Shown here piece by piece: positions 8,692 through 16,739 of a stretch of 25,187 nt of DNA. Both the position numbers and the translations under genes were made by a program. Where the stretch lies: positions 1-25,187 of the forward strand of contig JALNXV010000010.1 of the NCBI GenBank assembly GCA_023230175.1, written 5' to 3'. The DNA is from Candidatus Cloacimonadota bacterium. Its GTDB lineage: Bacteria; Cloacimonadota; Cloacimonadia; Cloacimonadales; WRIO01. How positions within the stretch are numbered: position 1 is the stretch's first letter; each line of letters opens with the position of its first letter. The notes beneath the pieces were generated by a model. That model was not told the origin of the DNA and did not search any database. It was given only the letters and a program-made list of their open reading frames with translations.

Positions 8692-8719
8692 CAAATTTCA
8701 AAAAGTTTAAGGAGTAAAA

Positions 8720-9172
8720 ATGCTTCATCAAATGGAAAGACCAGAAGGAATAAAGAAAAATAAAAAACGCCTCGGTAAAGGTCAAGGTACAGGTCAAGGT
8801 CATCAAGCCGGAAAAGGCCATAAAGGTCATAAAGCTCGTAGTGGTGGTAAAACACCTCGTTACTTTGAAGGCGGTCAAATGCCAATCCAAAGACGTTTAC
8901 CTAAGAGAGGGTTTACAAATATATTCCGAAAAGAATATCGTATAGTAAATCTTTATCAGTTATTAGAACTCGATATGGAAACTATTGATATTAATATAAT
9001 GGAAGAAAAAGCCATTATTAGAAGTCAAGGTCGTTATAAAAATATGCCTGTAAAAATATTAGCTGATGGTGCTCAAGAATTTTCTAAAAAATTAGAAATT
9101 AAAGCTAATGCCTTTTCTCAGACAGCAAAAGAAATTATTGAAAAAAACGGTGGTAAAGCGGAGGTAGTGTAA
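8720..9172 (+). CDS. rplO: 50S ribosomal protein L15
   Basis: 150 aa. L15 is a late-assembly 23S rRNA-binding protein. The glycine- and basic-rich extended N-terminus is clear (KKNKKRLGKGQGTGQGHQAG, KGHKGHKARSGGK, 14-46), then FEGGQMPIQRRLPKRGF, and a globular C-terminal domain ending in AKEIIEKNGGKAEVV. SD AAGGAG at 8709-8714. It is followed with almost no gap by secY, whose SD GGAGGT lies inside the end of this gene. Confidence 0.97.
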   Translation: MLHQMERPEGIKKNKKRLGKGQGTGQGHQAGKGHKGHKARSGGKTPRYFEGGQMPIQRRLPKRGFTNIFRKEYRIVNLYQLLELDMETIDINIMEEKAIIRSQGRYKNMPVKILADGAQEFSKKLEIKANAFSQTAKEIIEKNGGKAEVV

Positions 9173-9173
9173 C

Positions 9174-10481
9174 TTGTTACAAACTATAATAAATATGTTT
9201 AAAATCCCTGACTTGAAGAGAAAAATTCTCTTTACTTCATTATTTCTTATTTTATATAGATTAGGCTCTTTTATCCCTACACCGGGTGTAAATACTGAAG
9301 CTTTGAAGGCATTCTTTGCTCAAGCTAATGAGGGGGGAAATACTCTTTTTGGATTATTTGACCTTTTTGTTGGTGGTAATTTTGAACGTGCTTCTGTGTT
9401 TGCTTTAGGTATTATGCCTTATATTACAGCATCTATTGTGATTCAATTATTAGGTAGTATTATACCTTATTTTGAGAAATTAAGAAAAGAAGGCGCAGAA
9501 GGTCAGAAAAAAATTAATCAAATTACTCGGTACGGTACTGTGTTTATTGGTATTTTTAATGCAATAGGTATGGCTATTTTTTTACAACATACCGAAGGCG
9601 TTGTATCAATGAATCCGGCTGTATTTACTTTTACAACTGTAATTTCAATGATTACAGGTACAATGATAATTTTATGGATAGGCGAACAGATTACTGAACA
9701 TGGTATTGGTAATGGTGTATCATTAATAATTTTTGCCGGGATTATTGCAAGATATCCGGCAGGTTTCTTAAATATGTTTGGAATGATTAGATCCGGAAAT
9801 ATGGGAATTATAACCGGTTTGATTATTCTTGCTATAATGATTGGCGTTACAGCTGCAGTTATACTTGTAACTGAAGCAACCAGAAAAATTAATGTTCAAT
9901 ATCCCAAAAGAGTGATTGGAAGAAAAACTTACGGTGGACAAAGTACTTATATCCCATTAAAGGTTAATACTGCCGGTGTAATTCCGATTATTTTTGCTCA
10001 ATCTGTGATTATGATGCCGAGAACTATTGCAACATTTTTCCCTGAATCTCCATTTTACGATACAATTCTTAAAATGTTTTCTCCGGGTGAATTCGTATAT
10101 ACAGTTTTATATATGGGAATGATTGTATTTTTTGCTTATTTCTATACAGCAATTGTAATGAATCCTGTAGAAATGGCTGAAAATATGAAAAAGTATGGCG
10201 GTTTTGTTCACGGAACTCAACCTGGTAAAAGTACAGCTAAATATATTAATAATATATTGACAAGAATTACTTTACCGGGTGCTATATTTTTTGCTATAGT
10301 AGCGGTAATACCTGAATTTATGATGAAATGGACTCAAATCCCATTTTATTTTGGAGGAACAGGTTTAATCATTATCGTTGGTGTTGCTCTGGAAACACTT
10401 CAACAAATAGAATCTCATCTTGTTATGCGACATTATGATGGTTTTATGAAAAAAGGTAAGCTTAGAGGACGCTCAAGATAA
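9174..10481 (+). CDS. secY: Preprotein translocase subunit SecY
   Basis: 435 aa, typical. SecY is the channel of the Sec translocon in the cytoplasmic membrane. Ten hydrophobic segments can be traced. Signatures seen are YRLGSFIPTPGVN (28-40), FALGIMPYITASIVIQLLGS (76-95) and GIGNGVSLIIFAGI (177-190), plus KSTAKYINNILTRITLPGAI near the C-terminus. The start is TTG 9174, one base after the rplO stop, with SD GGAGGT at 9160-9165. secE and secG are not in the window. adk, often next, is missing; map follows after one base. Confidence 0.98.
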   Translation: MLQTIINMFKIPDLKRKILFTSLFLILYRLGSFIPTPGVNTEALKAFFAQANEGGNTLFGLFDLFVGGNFERASVFALGIMPYITASIVIQLLGSIIPYFEKLRKEGAEGQKKINQITRYGTVFIGIFNAIGMAIFLQHTEGVVSMNPAVFTFTTVISMITGTMIILWIGEQITEHGIGNGVSLIIFAGIIARYPAGFLNMFGMIRSGNMGIITGLIILAIMIGVTAAVILVTEATRKINVQYPKRVIGRKTYGGQSTYIPLKVNTAGVIPIIFAQSVIMMPRTIATFFPESPFYDTILKMFSPGEFVYTVLYMGMIVFFAYFYTAIVMNPVEMAENMKKYGGFVHGTQPGKSTAKYINNILTRITLPGAIFFAIVAVIPEFMMKWTQIPFYFGGTGLIIIVGVALETLQQIESHLVMRHYDGFMKKGKLRGRSR

Positions 10482-10482
10482 A

Positions 10483-11241
10483 ATGATATATATCAAAAGT
10501 AATCGAGAAATCGATAAGATTAAAAAAGCTTGTAAGGTGGTAGCCGGTGTTCTTGAATTAGTTCAAAAAAACATTAAACCGGGAGTTAGTACTTATGAGC
10601 TTAACCTTATCGCAGAAGATTATATATATTCTAAAAACGGAAGACCGGCATTTAAAGATTATACTGTGTCCGGTCTTCCACCTTTTCCAAGTGGATTGTG
10701 TACATCTGTCAATAGTTGTATAGTTCATGGTATTCCCTCCTCTCAAAAAGTTTTGAATGAAGGAGATATCATAAGTATCGATGTCGGAGTAGAGCTTGAT
10801 AATTACTTTGGAGATGCGGCTGTTACCTGCGGAGTAGGTAAAATTTCCAAAGAAAATGAAGATTTATTAAAAATTACTAAAGAAGCACTTGACAAAGGAA
10901 TCTACTTCGCAAAAATTGGCAACAGCATTGGAGATATCTCTAATGCTATAGGTGAATATATAGTGGAGAATGGTTATTATGTAGCTGAACAATTAACCGG
11001 GCACGGTGTTGGCAAGCAGTTACATGAAGAGCCGATGATACCTAATGAAGGGATTAAAGCTATCGGTCATAAAATTAAAAAAAATATGACATTAGCTCTT
11101 GAGCCAATGGTAAGTATCGGAACTTCAAAAGTGAAAGCAAAAGAGTGGGAATATTTTACTGCTAACGGTAAAAATTCAGCACATTTTGAACATACCATTT
11201 TAATAACAGATTCTAATCCGGAAATATTAACTCTTATTTAA
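10483..11241 (+). CDS. map: Type I methionine aminopeptidase
   Basis: 252 aa, class I length. It removes the initiator Met from nascent proteins in the cytosol. The metal ligands align as D100 (SIDVGV), D111 (FGDAAV), H174 (TGHGVG), E207 (LALEPM) and E236 (AHFEHT), with the conserved H82 in VHGIPSS. No N-terminal zinc-finger extension is present. The ATG is 1 nt after the secY stop; AGAGGA at 10464-10469, inside secY, is a usable SD. The gene has the spc-operon position often shared with adk, which is absent. Confidence 0.97.
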   Translation: MIYIKSNREIDKIKKACKVVAGVLELVQKNIKPGVSTYELNLIAEDYIYSKNGRPAFKDYTVSGLPPFPSGLCTSVNSCIVHGIPSSQKVLNEGDIISIDVGVELDNYFGDAAVTCGVGKISKENEDLLKITKEALDKGIYFAKIGNSIGDISNAIGEYIVENGYYVAEQLTGHGVGKQLHEEPMIPNEGIKAIGHKIKKNMTLALEPMVSIGTSKVKAKEWEYFTANGKNSAHFEHTILITDSNPEILTLI

Positions 11242-11253
11242 AGAAAGGTAAAT

Positions 11254-11472
11254 ATGTCAAAAGCAGGTGTTATTGAGGTAGAAGGTGTCGTTAAGGAAGC
11301 TTTACCGAATACTACATTTCGAGTTCAGCTTGAAAACGGCCACGAAATCTTAGCTCATAGTTCAGGTAAAATGAGAATGAATTTCATCAGAATTTTGCCG
11401 GGCGATAAGGTAAAGATTGAGTTGTCCCCGTATGACTTAAACCGCGGCAGAATAACTTATCGTTATAAATAA
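11254..11472 (+). CDS. infA: Translation initiation factor IF-1
   Basis: 72 aa, the standard length. IF-1 occupies the 30S A site during initiation. It is an S1-like OB-fold protein: [40 protein letters not shown] and [20 protein letters not shown] are all typical, and it ends [15 protein letters not shown] at 11243-11247. It is followed by 65 nt before rpmJ, one of the larger gaps of the cluster. Confidence 0.98.
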   Translation: MSKAGVIEVEGVVKEALPNTTFRVQLENGHEILAHSSGKMRMNFIRILPGDKVKIELSPYDLNRGRITYRYK

Positions 11473-11537
11473 TAAGATTTTGTGAATCATCTCAATTATT
11501 ATTACAGTGTTTTAACATATTTTATTAGGAGATTAGC

Positions 11538-11654
11538 ATGAAAGTAAGATCATCAGTAAAAACAATTTGTAAAGATTGTAGAATTATCAGACGCAACGGC
11601 ATAGTCCGCGTCATATGCCCGTCTAATCCAAAACATAAACAAAGACAGGGCTGA
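11538..11654 (+). CDS. rpmJ: 50S ribosomal protein L36, zinc-binding form
   Basis: 38 aa: [20 protein letters not shown], then [18 protein letters not shown]. The zinc ligands Cys11, Cys14, Cys27 and His33 are all present, the C+ form of L36. L36 is the smallest 50S protein and binds 23S rRNA near the stalk base. SD TAGGAGA at 11526-11532. It lies between infA and rpsM as usual. Confidence 0.97.
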   Translation: MKVRSSVKTICKDCRIIRRNGIVRVICPSNPKHKQRQG

Positions 11655-11675
11655 TTTTAAAAAGGAGGATGTCAC

Positions 11676-12047
11676 TTGGCACATATAGCAGGAATTGAAT
11701 TACCAAAAAACAAAAGAGTGGTTATTGGTTTAACCTATATTTTTGGTATTGGATTAACAACATCTCAAAAAATATTGTCAAAAGCGAACATTAATGAAGA
11801 TATTCGCGTTAAAGACCTAAATCAAGATCAAGAAAAAATATTACGTGATATTATTCAAAATGAATATATTGTTGAAGGTGCTCTTAGAACACAAGTTTCT
11901 ATGAATATTAAAAGATTAATGGAAATTGGATGTTATAGAGGTTTAAGACATAAAAGAGGTTTACCTGTCCGTGGACAAAGAACTCATACCAATGCCAGAA
12001 CCAGAAAAGGTCCGCGTCCTGGCGCAATTAAAAAGGCAAAGAAATAA
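11676..12047 (+). CDS. rpsM: 30S ribosomal protein S13
   Basis: 123 aa. S13 sits at the top of the 30S head, contacts L5 across the subunit bridge and touches P-site tRNA with its C-terminal tail. The TTG start at 11676 gives the expected [15 protein letters not shown], with SD AAGGAGG at 11662-11668. Family signatures are [13 protein letters not shown] and the basic ending [20 protein letters not shown] followed by [16 protein letters not shown]. Confidence 0.98.
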   Translation: MAHIAGIELPKNKRVVIGLTYIFGIGLTTSQKILSKANINEDIRVKDLNQDQEKILRDIIQNEYIVEGALRTQVSMNIKRLMEIGCYRGLRHKRGLPVRGQRTHTNARTRKGPRPGAIKKAKK

Positions 12048-12062
12048 TCAAGGGAGGTCATA

Positions 12063-12458
12063 ATGGCTAAAGCAAAAGCAACAAAAACACGTAAGAAAAA
12101 AGTTAGACTTTCCATTGATGAAGGTATTGCAACTGTACATTCAAGTTTTAATAATACAATAGTATCTTTAACAGATCTCGCTGGTAACGTATTAACTTGG
12201 TCATCCGGTGGAAAGATTGGAAATAAAGGTTCACGTAAAAGCACTCCTTATGCTGCACAGATAGCGGCTGAAGAAGTAGCTAAAACTGCTCTTGATATGG
12301 GACTTAAAAAAGTCCGTGTTGTTATTAAAGGCCCTGGTGGAGGAAGAGAATCCGCTATTCGTGCTATCAATGCAGCAGGTTTACAAGTAACAATGATACG
12401 TGATGCTACACCGATTCCTCACAACGGATGTCGCCCACCAAAACAGAGAAGAATCTAA
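12063..12458 (+). CDS. rpsK: 30S ribosomal protein S11
   Basis: 131 aa. S11 lies on the 30S platform near the exit of mRNA and the Shine-Dalgarno helix. Blocks seen are [20 protein letters not shown], the [15 protein letters not shown] stretch, [17 protein letters not shown] and the near-invariant ending [28 protein letters not shown] at 12052-12058. Order rpsM-rpsK-rpsD-rpoA-rplQ is the standard alpha section. Confidence 0.98.
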   Translation: MAKAKATKTRKKKVRLSIDEGIATVHSSFNNTIVSLTDLAGNVLTWSSGGKIGNKGSRKSTPYAAQIAAEEVAKTALDMGLKKVRVVIKGPGGGRESAIRAINAAGLQVTMIRDATPIPHNGCRPPKQRRI

Positions 12459-12473
12459 TGGAGGCTAATAATA

Positions 12474-13103
12474 ATGGCTAGATATACAGGACCAAAATGT
12501 AAATTATGTCGCCGTGAGGGTGTGAAACTTTTCTTAAAAGGAGAACGTTGTGTTTCTTCTAAATGTTCTTTTGAAAAAAGAAAATTTGCACCGGGTCAAC
12601 ACGGTCCGACATCAAGAAAAAAAGTAACAGATTATGCTATACATTTACGTGAAAAACAAAAAGCTCGCCGTATTTATGGCGTATTAGAAAGACAATTTAG
12701 AAATTATTTTGCAGCTGCTGATAAAAAAGTTGGTGTGACAGGTTCTAACCTTGTTGAATTACTTGAAAGAAGATTGGACAATGTTGTTTATCGTATGGGT
12801 TTTGCAGCTTCAAGAGCTGCTGCTCGTCAGATAGTTAGACATGGACATATTCTTGTGAATGGTAGAAAGGTTAATGTACCTTCATTTCTAGTAAAACCAA
12901 CTATGCAAATTGAAGTTAAAGAATCTTCAAGATCAAATGTTTTAATCCGGGAATCCTTAGAATCTATTAGTGATACAAATCGTTTTGAATGGATTTCTGT
13001 TGATAAAAATAGTTTTAAAGGTGAATTCCTTTATGTACCAAAACGTGAAGAAATAGGACTTGACATTAATGATAACCTCATTGTTGAGTACTATTCAAAA
13101 TAA
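12474..13103 (+). CDS. rpsD: 30S ribosomal protein S4, zinc-binding form
   Basis: 209 aa. S4 starts 16S rRNA folding and takes part in mRNA unwinding and accuracy; in E. coli it represses the alpha operon. The N-terminus [11 protein letters not shown], with further cysteines in [11 protein letters not shown] (C9, C12, C26, C31), keeps the four zinc ligands lost in many S4 proteins. The S4 RNA-binding domain spans about 98-160 ([40 protein letters not shown]). SD TGGAGG at 12459-12464. Confidence 0.98.
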   Translation: MARYTGPKCKLCRREGVKLFLKGERCVSSKCSFEKRKFAPGQHGPTSRKKVTDYAIHLREKQKARRIYGVLERQFRNYFAAADKKVGVTGSNLVELLERRLDNVVYRMGFAASRAAARQIVRHGHILVNGRKVNVPSFLVKPTMQIEVKESSRSNVLIRESLESISDTNRFEWISVDKNSFKGEFLYVPKREEIGLDINDNLIVEYYSK

Positions 13104-13117
13104 TTGGAGTTTATATT

Positions 13118-14137
13118 ATGATGCTTTTAGAACCCATTCAACTGCCCAATAAGGTTGAATTTGATAAGGAATCGTATTCACTCTTCTATGGTAAATGCGA
13201 AATCGGACCCCTTGAGCCTGGATATGCTACGACAATCGGTAATACTTTAAGAAGGATTTTACTTTCTTCTATTCAAGGAGCTGCTGCACGATTTGTCAGA
13301 ATTGAAGGGTTGCATCATGAATTTACTCCTATTCCCGGAACCGATACTGATTTCACAGATTTTATTCTTAATTTGAAAAAAGTTGTCTTTATTTCTGATA
13401 CTTTAAATGAAGTTAAATTAACACTTAATCATCAAGGTACAGGCCCGGTGACTGCCGAAGAAATTGAAGAAACTTCTGATGTTAAAGTTATTAATAAAGA
13501 TTTAGTATTGTTTAATGTTGTTGAAGATACAGACATTAATATTGAAATCTGGGTTGGAGTAGGTAGAGGATATATCCCTGCTGATAAGCAAATTATTGAA
13601 GATAAACCTGTTGGTGTAATCCCGGTTGATTCTATTTATTCACCAATTATTAATTGTAATTTTATAACTTCTAATCAAAGAGTTGGTGAACGAACTGATT
13701 ATGATAAATTGATTATGGATATTACTACTAATGGAGCTATTGAACCACGTAATGCTGTATATCTTGCTGCAAAATTATTACGTGACTTATATGCTCATAT
13801 GGTTTTCTTTGAAGAAGAGCCGGATTATGTCGAAGAAGTCGCTATGGATCCGGAACTTGAACGACTTGAAAAATTATTACATATGAACGTTAAAGATCTT
13901 GAGCTTACAGTTCGTTCAGCTAATTGTCTTGCAGTTGCTGAGATTGAAACTATCGGAGAACTTGTAAGTAAAAATGAATCTGAAATGCTTAAATATAGAA
14001 ATTTCGGTAAAAAATCCTTAGACGAAATTAAAGCTTTGCTTGCTAAATATGATTTACAGCTTGGAATGGACGTTGAAGGTATTTTGAAAAAAGTCGCTGA
14101 TGCGAAGGACCGAACCAATATCAAAAAGAAAGGCTGA
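13118..14137 (+). CDS. rpoA: DNA-directed RNA polymerase subunit alpha
   Basis: 339 aa, typical. Alpha dimerises through its N-terminal domain (about 1-235; [20 protein letters not shown] at 31-50) to nucleate RNA polymerase assembly. The C-terminal domain (about 260-325) binds UP elements and activators. Its DNA-contact patch reads [10 protein letters not shown], with the E. coli R265 and N268 equivalents, and [10 protein letters not shown], with the K298 equivalent. An acidic linker ([16 protein letters not shown]) joins the domains. SD TTGGAG at 13104-13109. Confidence 0.98.
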   Translation: MMLLEPIQLPNKVEFDKESYSLFYGKCEIGPLEPGYATTIGNTLRRILLSSIQGAAARFVRIEGLHHEFTPIPGTDTDFTDFILNLKKVVFISDTLNEVKLTLNHQGTGPVTAEEIEETSDVKVINKDLVLFNVVEDTDINIEIWVGVGRGYIPADKQIIEDKPVGVIPVDSIYSPIINCNFITSNQRVGERTDYDKLIMDITTNGAIEPRNAVYLAAKLLRDLYAHMVFFEEEPDYVEEVAMDPELERLEKLLHMNVKDLELTVRSANCLAVAEIETIGELVSKNESEMLKYRNFGKKSLDEIKALLAKYDLQLGMDVEGILKKVADAKDRTNIKKKG

Positions 14138-14142
14138 TTATT

Positions 14143-14553
14143 ATGAGACATAGAATACATGGCAGAAAGTTCGGGCGTGAAGCAGATCATCGTAAAGCAA
14201 TGTTAAAAAACCTTGTCATTTCATTACTTACTCACGGTCGTATCGAAACTACTGTTGCTAAAGCAAAAGAAATGAGAAGCTTAACAGAGAGAGTTCTTAC
14301 TTGGGGTAAAAAAGGCACTCTTCATCATAGAAGATTAGCTTTTTCCATATTGCATAATCACCAACTTGTTAAAACTGTTTTTGATGAAATTGCTCCAAGA
14401 TATGTAAATCGTCCCGGTGGATATACCAGAGTATTAAAAACAAGACTTCGTAGAGGGGATTGTGCTCCTATGGCTATCATTGAGCTTGTAGAAGCTGATC
14501 AAGTAGCTACTGATGTCAAAGATAATATTACTACTGAAGATTTAAATAAATAA
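14143..14553 (+). CDS. rplQ: 50S ribosomal protein L17
   Basis: 136 aa, longer than the common 116-120 because of a C-terminal acidic tail after EADQVATDVKD (TTEDLNK end). L17 is a tunnel-exit-side 50S protein. Signature blocks are MRHRIHGRKFGREADHRKAM, LKNLVISLLTHGRIETTVAK and RYVNRPGGYTRVLKTRLRRG, followed by APMAIIELVE. It is the last gene of the superoperon, 5 nt after rpoA, and is followed by a strong intrinsic terminator. The SD is an AAAGG within the rpoA end at 14128-14132. Confidence 0.98.
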   Translation: MRHRIHGRKFGREADHRKAMLKNLVISLLTHGRIETTVAKAKEMRSLTERVLTWGKKGTLHHRRLAFSILHNHQLVKTVFDEIAPRYVNRPGGYTRVLKTRLRRGDCAPMAIIELVEADQVATDVKDNITTEDLNK

Positions 14554-14570
14554 TAGTTATTTATATAATA

Positions 14571-14607
14571 AAGCAACCTGTTTTTAATACAGGTTGCTTG
14601 TTTTTTT
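14571..14607 (+). terminator. Rho-independent terminator of the ribosomal protein superoperon
   Basis: A perfect 10-bp stem pairs 14571-14580 (AAGCAACCTG) with 14590-14599 (CAGGTTGCTT), with a 9-nt AT loop, followed by G and seven T (14601-14607). It lies 18 nt after the rplQ stop. Read on the minus strand the stem is followed by TATTATATAAAT, so it might also weakly stop the convergent methyltransferase transcript. Confidence 0.93.
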
Positions 14608-14701
14608 ATAAAGCTATTAAATATCTATGTTGTACGATTAAGAATATTAATCAAAAAGTTTCGTAAGGGTTGCTATTTTGAAGTTTTATTTGTTTATTTA
14701 A

Positions 14702-15844
14702 TTATCTGATTATTATCTTGGCTAATTTTGTTTCAATATCAGCATTTTTAAGTGTCTTTTTCCATGAAGCTCTTAGTCTGAGTTCAGGAACAAGTTCTGC
14801 TTTTCCGCAAAGAATATAAGCTTCACTTTGTTTGCATTTCTGTTTTAAAAAATCACCTAAATCATTATATGTTTTATTGATATTTTCTGTTTTACCTATT
14901 CTTAGTCCATAGGGAGGATTTGTAACTATGATAGAATTGTTTTGTTCCTTCAAATCTTGAAAACGTGATATTTTAAGTTGTACTTGATTTCCATAAGGAA
15001 GATTAGATAGATTATTTTTTGTTATCTCTATACAATCCTCGTTTATATCCGATCCATAAATAAGATTATCGGGGAGTTCTATTATTTTGTTATTTTCAGT
15101 TTGTTTGACTGTTTCCCATATTTTTAAATTGAAATCAGGTAAAAAAGCAAGAGCACTGTTTGATCTTAGATATCCTGCAGGAATATTGCAATATTTCATA
15201 AGGCCCTCGCATAACAAAGTTCCGGAACCACACATTGGGTCGATAAGTCTTTTTTGTCCGGTCCAATTTGAAAGTTGTATGATAGTAGCAGCGAGAGTTT
15301 CTTGCATAGGTGCGGTATTTGCTTGAGTTCTATATCCGCGTTTATGCATACTTGTTCCGGAAATATCTAAAGATATCGTAGCCCAATTTTTGTTAATATG
15401 GAGGTTGAATACTATATCACCGTTTTTGGTTGTGAAGTTTGGTCGAGAACCATATTTATCTCTGAATTGATCACAGATAGCATCTTTGAGAATTTGTCCT
15501 GCGTAAAGAGAATGCTTTATATGACTGTTACTGACGTTTGTGATTATACTAAAGGTATCGTTCAATGAAAACAGATTAGTCCATTCTATGTTTGAATAGG
15601 CTTGGTTATAAAGGTATTTTTCACTGTGGCACTGTAAACTTAGTAAAGGAGCAAGGATTCTTTGAATAATTCTTGATGTATAAAGTAAGCGGTAGAGGGT
15701 TTCTTGGTTACATTGAAATCTAATACCGCGAGGTACTTCATTTAATACTTCAGCACCAATATTTTTAATTTCTTCAATTGCGTATTTTTCTAGTGAGCCG
15801 GTAACTTGAGCAAAATATTTATTTGTTTTTATGTATTCGTACAA
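14702..15844 (-). CDS. THUMP-domain class I RNA guanine-N2 methyltransferase (RlmL/YpsC-like)
   Basis: 380 aa. The N-terminal part (about 8-165) resembles the ferredoxin-like plus THUMP region of E. coli RlmL (SLEKYAIEEIKNIGAEV, then SRIIQRILAPL). The C-terminal part is a Rossmann-fold methyltransferase: DPMCGSGT (202-209) for S-adenosylmethionine, GSDIN (264-268) and catalytic NPPYG (309-313). The family makes N2-methylguanine in 23S rRNA (G2445 in E. coli for RlmL) or related RNA. The C-terminal RlmK half of the E. coli fusion is absent, as in Gram-positive YpsC. The start is TTG 15844; SD AAAGGA lies 6 nt upstream and there is no nearby ATG. The exact target base is unproven. Confidence 0.88.
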   Translation of the reverse strand: MYEYIKTNKYFAQVTGSLEKYAIEEIKNIGAEVLNEVPRGIRFQCNQETLYRLLYTSRIIQRILAPLLSLQCHSEKYLYNQAYSNIEWTNLFSLNDTFSIITNVSNSHIKHSLYAGQILKDAICDQFRDKYGSRPNFTTKNGDIVFNLHINKNWATISLDISGTSMHKRGYRTQANTAPMQETLAATIIQLSNWTGQKRLIDPMCGSGTLLCEGLMKYCNIPAGYLRSNSALAFLPDFNLKIWETVKQTENNKIIELPDNLIYGSDINEDCIEITKNNLSNLPYGNQVQLKISRFQDLKEQNNSIIVTNPPYGLRIGKTENINKTYNDLGDFLKQKCKQSEAYILCGKAELVPELRLRASWKKTLKNADIETKLAKIIIR

Positions 15845-15869
15845 AATAGTTCCTTTGAATAAGTTAAAA

Positions 15870-15896
15870 GGGATATACTATAAATAAGTATATCCC
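15870..15896 (-). terminator. Hairpin between adenosine-kinase-family gene and methyltransferase gene
   Basis: A perfect 9-bp stem, GGGATATAC (15870-15878) with GTATATCCC (15888-15896), has a 9-nt loop. Read on the minus strand it follows the upstream gene's stop by 26 nt and is trailed by TTTTAACTTATTC, a modest T tract. It may partly terminate or attenuate before the methyltransferase gene. Confidence 0.55.
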
Positions 15897-15922
15897 GATT
15901 AAATAGTGTATGTTTATGTTGT

Positions 15923-16411
15923 TTATCTTTTGTATCCTATATCCACTAAAAATTTTTTTCTTGTTGAAATGTCAGTATCAAGTTCAATTCCTTTGGGAGA
16001 GAAACCGTCGATTACACCGAGAACTCCTCTTCCTTGATCAGTTTCTGCGAGAATGACTTGTACAGGATTTGCCGTAGCACAAAAGATATTAACTACTTCT
16101 CTACAATCTTTGATTGCAGGTAAGACATTAATAGGAAATGCATTTTTTAAGACGATAAGAAAGGTATGACCGGCACCAATTTTTTTAATGTTTTGTACTG
16201 CTAAATCGATAATTTCGCTATCTGTGCCATCTTTTCTGATAAGGCATGGACCGGATGCTTCGTTAAATGCAAGACCAAATTGAATTCCCGGCATACAGTT
16301 TACAACAGCTTCATATAGATCTTCAATAGTTTTGATAAAATGAGCTTGTCCAAAAATAATATTGTATTCTTCCGGGATAGTTAATGATTCTACGAGTATT
16401 TTTAAATCCAT
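15923..16411 (-). CDS. Adenosine-specific kinase family protein
   Basis: 162 aa, a whole-length match to what I know of the adenosine-specific kinase family (Pfam Adenosine_kin), described from archaea and some bacteria. Recognisable blocks are PGIQFGLAFNEASGPCLIRK (41-60), KKIGAGHTFLIVLKNAFPIN (75-94) and NIFCATANPVQVILAETDQG (108-127) followed by RGVLGVIDGFSPKG. No P-loop or ribokinase motif is present, as expected for this distinct fold. The role, phosphorylating adenosine for purine salvage, is by family only. ATG 16411; SD AGGAG 6 nt upstream. An intrinsic terminator of rpmB lies just before it, so it probably has its own promoter or lives on read-through. Confidence 0.87.
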   Translation of the reverse strand: MDLKILVESLTIPEEYNIIFGQAHFIKTIEDLYEAVVNCMPGIQFGLAFNEASGPCLIRKDGTDSEIIDLAVQNIKKIGAGHTFLIVLKNAFPINVLPAIKDCREVVNIFCATANPVQVILAETDQGRGVLGVIDGFSPKGIELDTDISTRKKFLVDIGYKR

Positions 16412-16426
16412 AAATTACTCCTAATA

Positions 16427-16469
16427 AAATAAAAAAATGCAGATTTACTAAAATTCGTAAATCTGCATT
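16427..16469 (-). terminator. Rho-independent terminator of rpmB
   Basis: A perfect 13-bp stem pairs AATGCAGATTTAC (16436-16448) with GTAAATCTGCATT (16457-16469), with an 8-nt loop. On the minus strand it starts 9 nt after the rpmB stop and runs straight into a T-rich tract (complement of 16427-16435). Confidence 0.9.
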
Positions 16470-16477
16470 ATAAAAAA

Positions 16478-16669
16478 TTATACAATTTTTTTTACTTTGT
16501 TACTTTTTAAGCAGGATGTACAAATTTTAATAGTTTTAATATCTCCATTTATTTCTGCTTTAATCTTTTGAAGATTGGGATAGTATTTACGCTTTGTAGC
16601 GTTCATAGCATGACTTCTTAAGTTTCCGTTAAGAGGTCCTTTTCCGCATATATCACATATTCTTGACAT
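16478..16669 (-). CDS. rpmB: 50S ribosomal protein L28, zinc-binding form
   Basis: 63 aa, typical. L28 is a 50S protein near the tRNA exit site. It starts [20 protein letters not shown] and ends [16 protein letters not shown]; Cys5, Cys8, Cys50 and Cys53 form the zinc site (C+ form). The SD lies in AAGGAAGG, 6 nt before the ATG on the minus strand. It is alone between two terminator-like hairpins, as rpmB often is when not with rpmG. Confidence 0.97.
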   Translation of the reverse strand: MSRICDICGKGPLNGNLRSHAMNATKRKYYPNLQKIKAEINGDIKTIKICTSCLKSNKVKKIV

Positions 16670-16700
16670 GCTACACCTTCCTTTTTAAATCTTGAAAACC

Positions 16701-16725
16701 AAAAAAACAAATCCCTTAAAATTTG
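16701..16725 (-). terminator. Possible weak terminator after the histidine kinase gene
   Basis: On the minus strand, CAAAT pairs with ATTTG (two further G-U pairs possible) and is followed by seven T. It lies 15 nt after the kinase stop and before rpmB. The stem is short and AT-rich, so it is only a candidate. Confidence 0.35.
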
Positions 16726-16739
16726 GCAAGTACTTTTTT

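Noticed and set aside
11480..11508. TTGTGA-17-TACAGT in the infA-rpmJ gap as an internal promoter
   Set aside because: Only a weak match in AT-rich sequence; kept as a possibility but not annotated.
13825..14190. Minus-strand open frame of 121 codons opposite rpoA/rplQ
   Set aside because: Serine-rich antisense of two well-supported genes, with no independent support.
1..14553. Search for frameshifts or pseudogenes in the ribosomal cluster
   Set aside because: All proteins have expected lengths and complete termini.
15087..15326. Plus-strand open frame of 79 codons opposite the methyltransferase gene
   Set aside because: No ribosome binding site or family resemblance; it is antisense to a gene with intact catalytic motifs.
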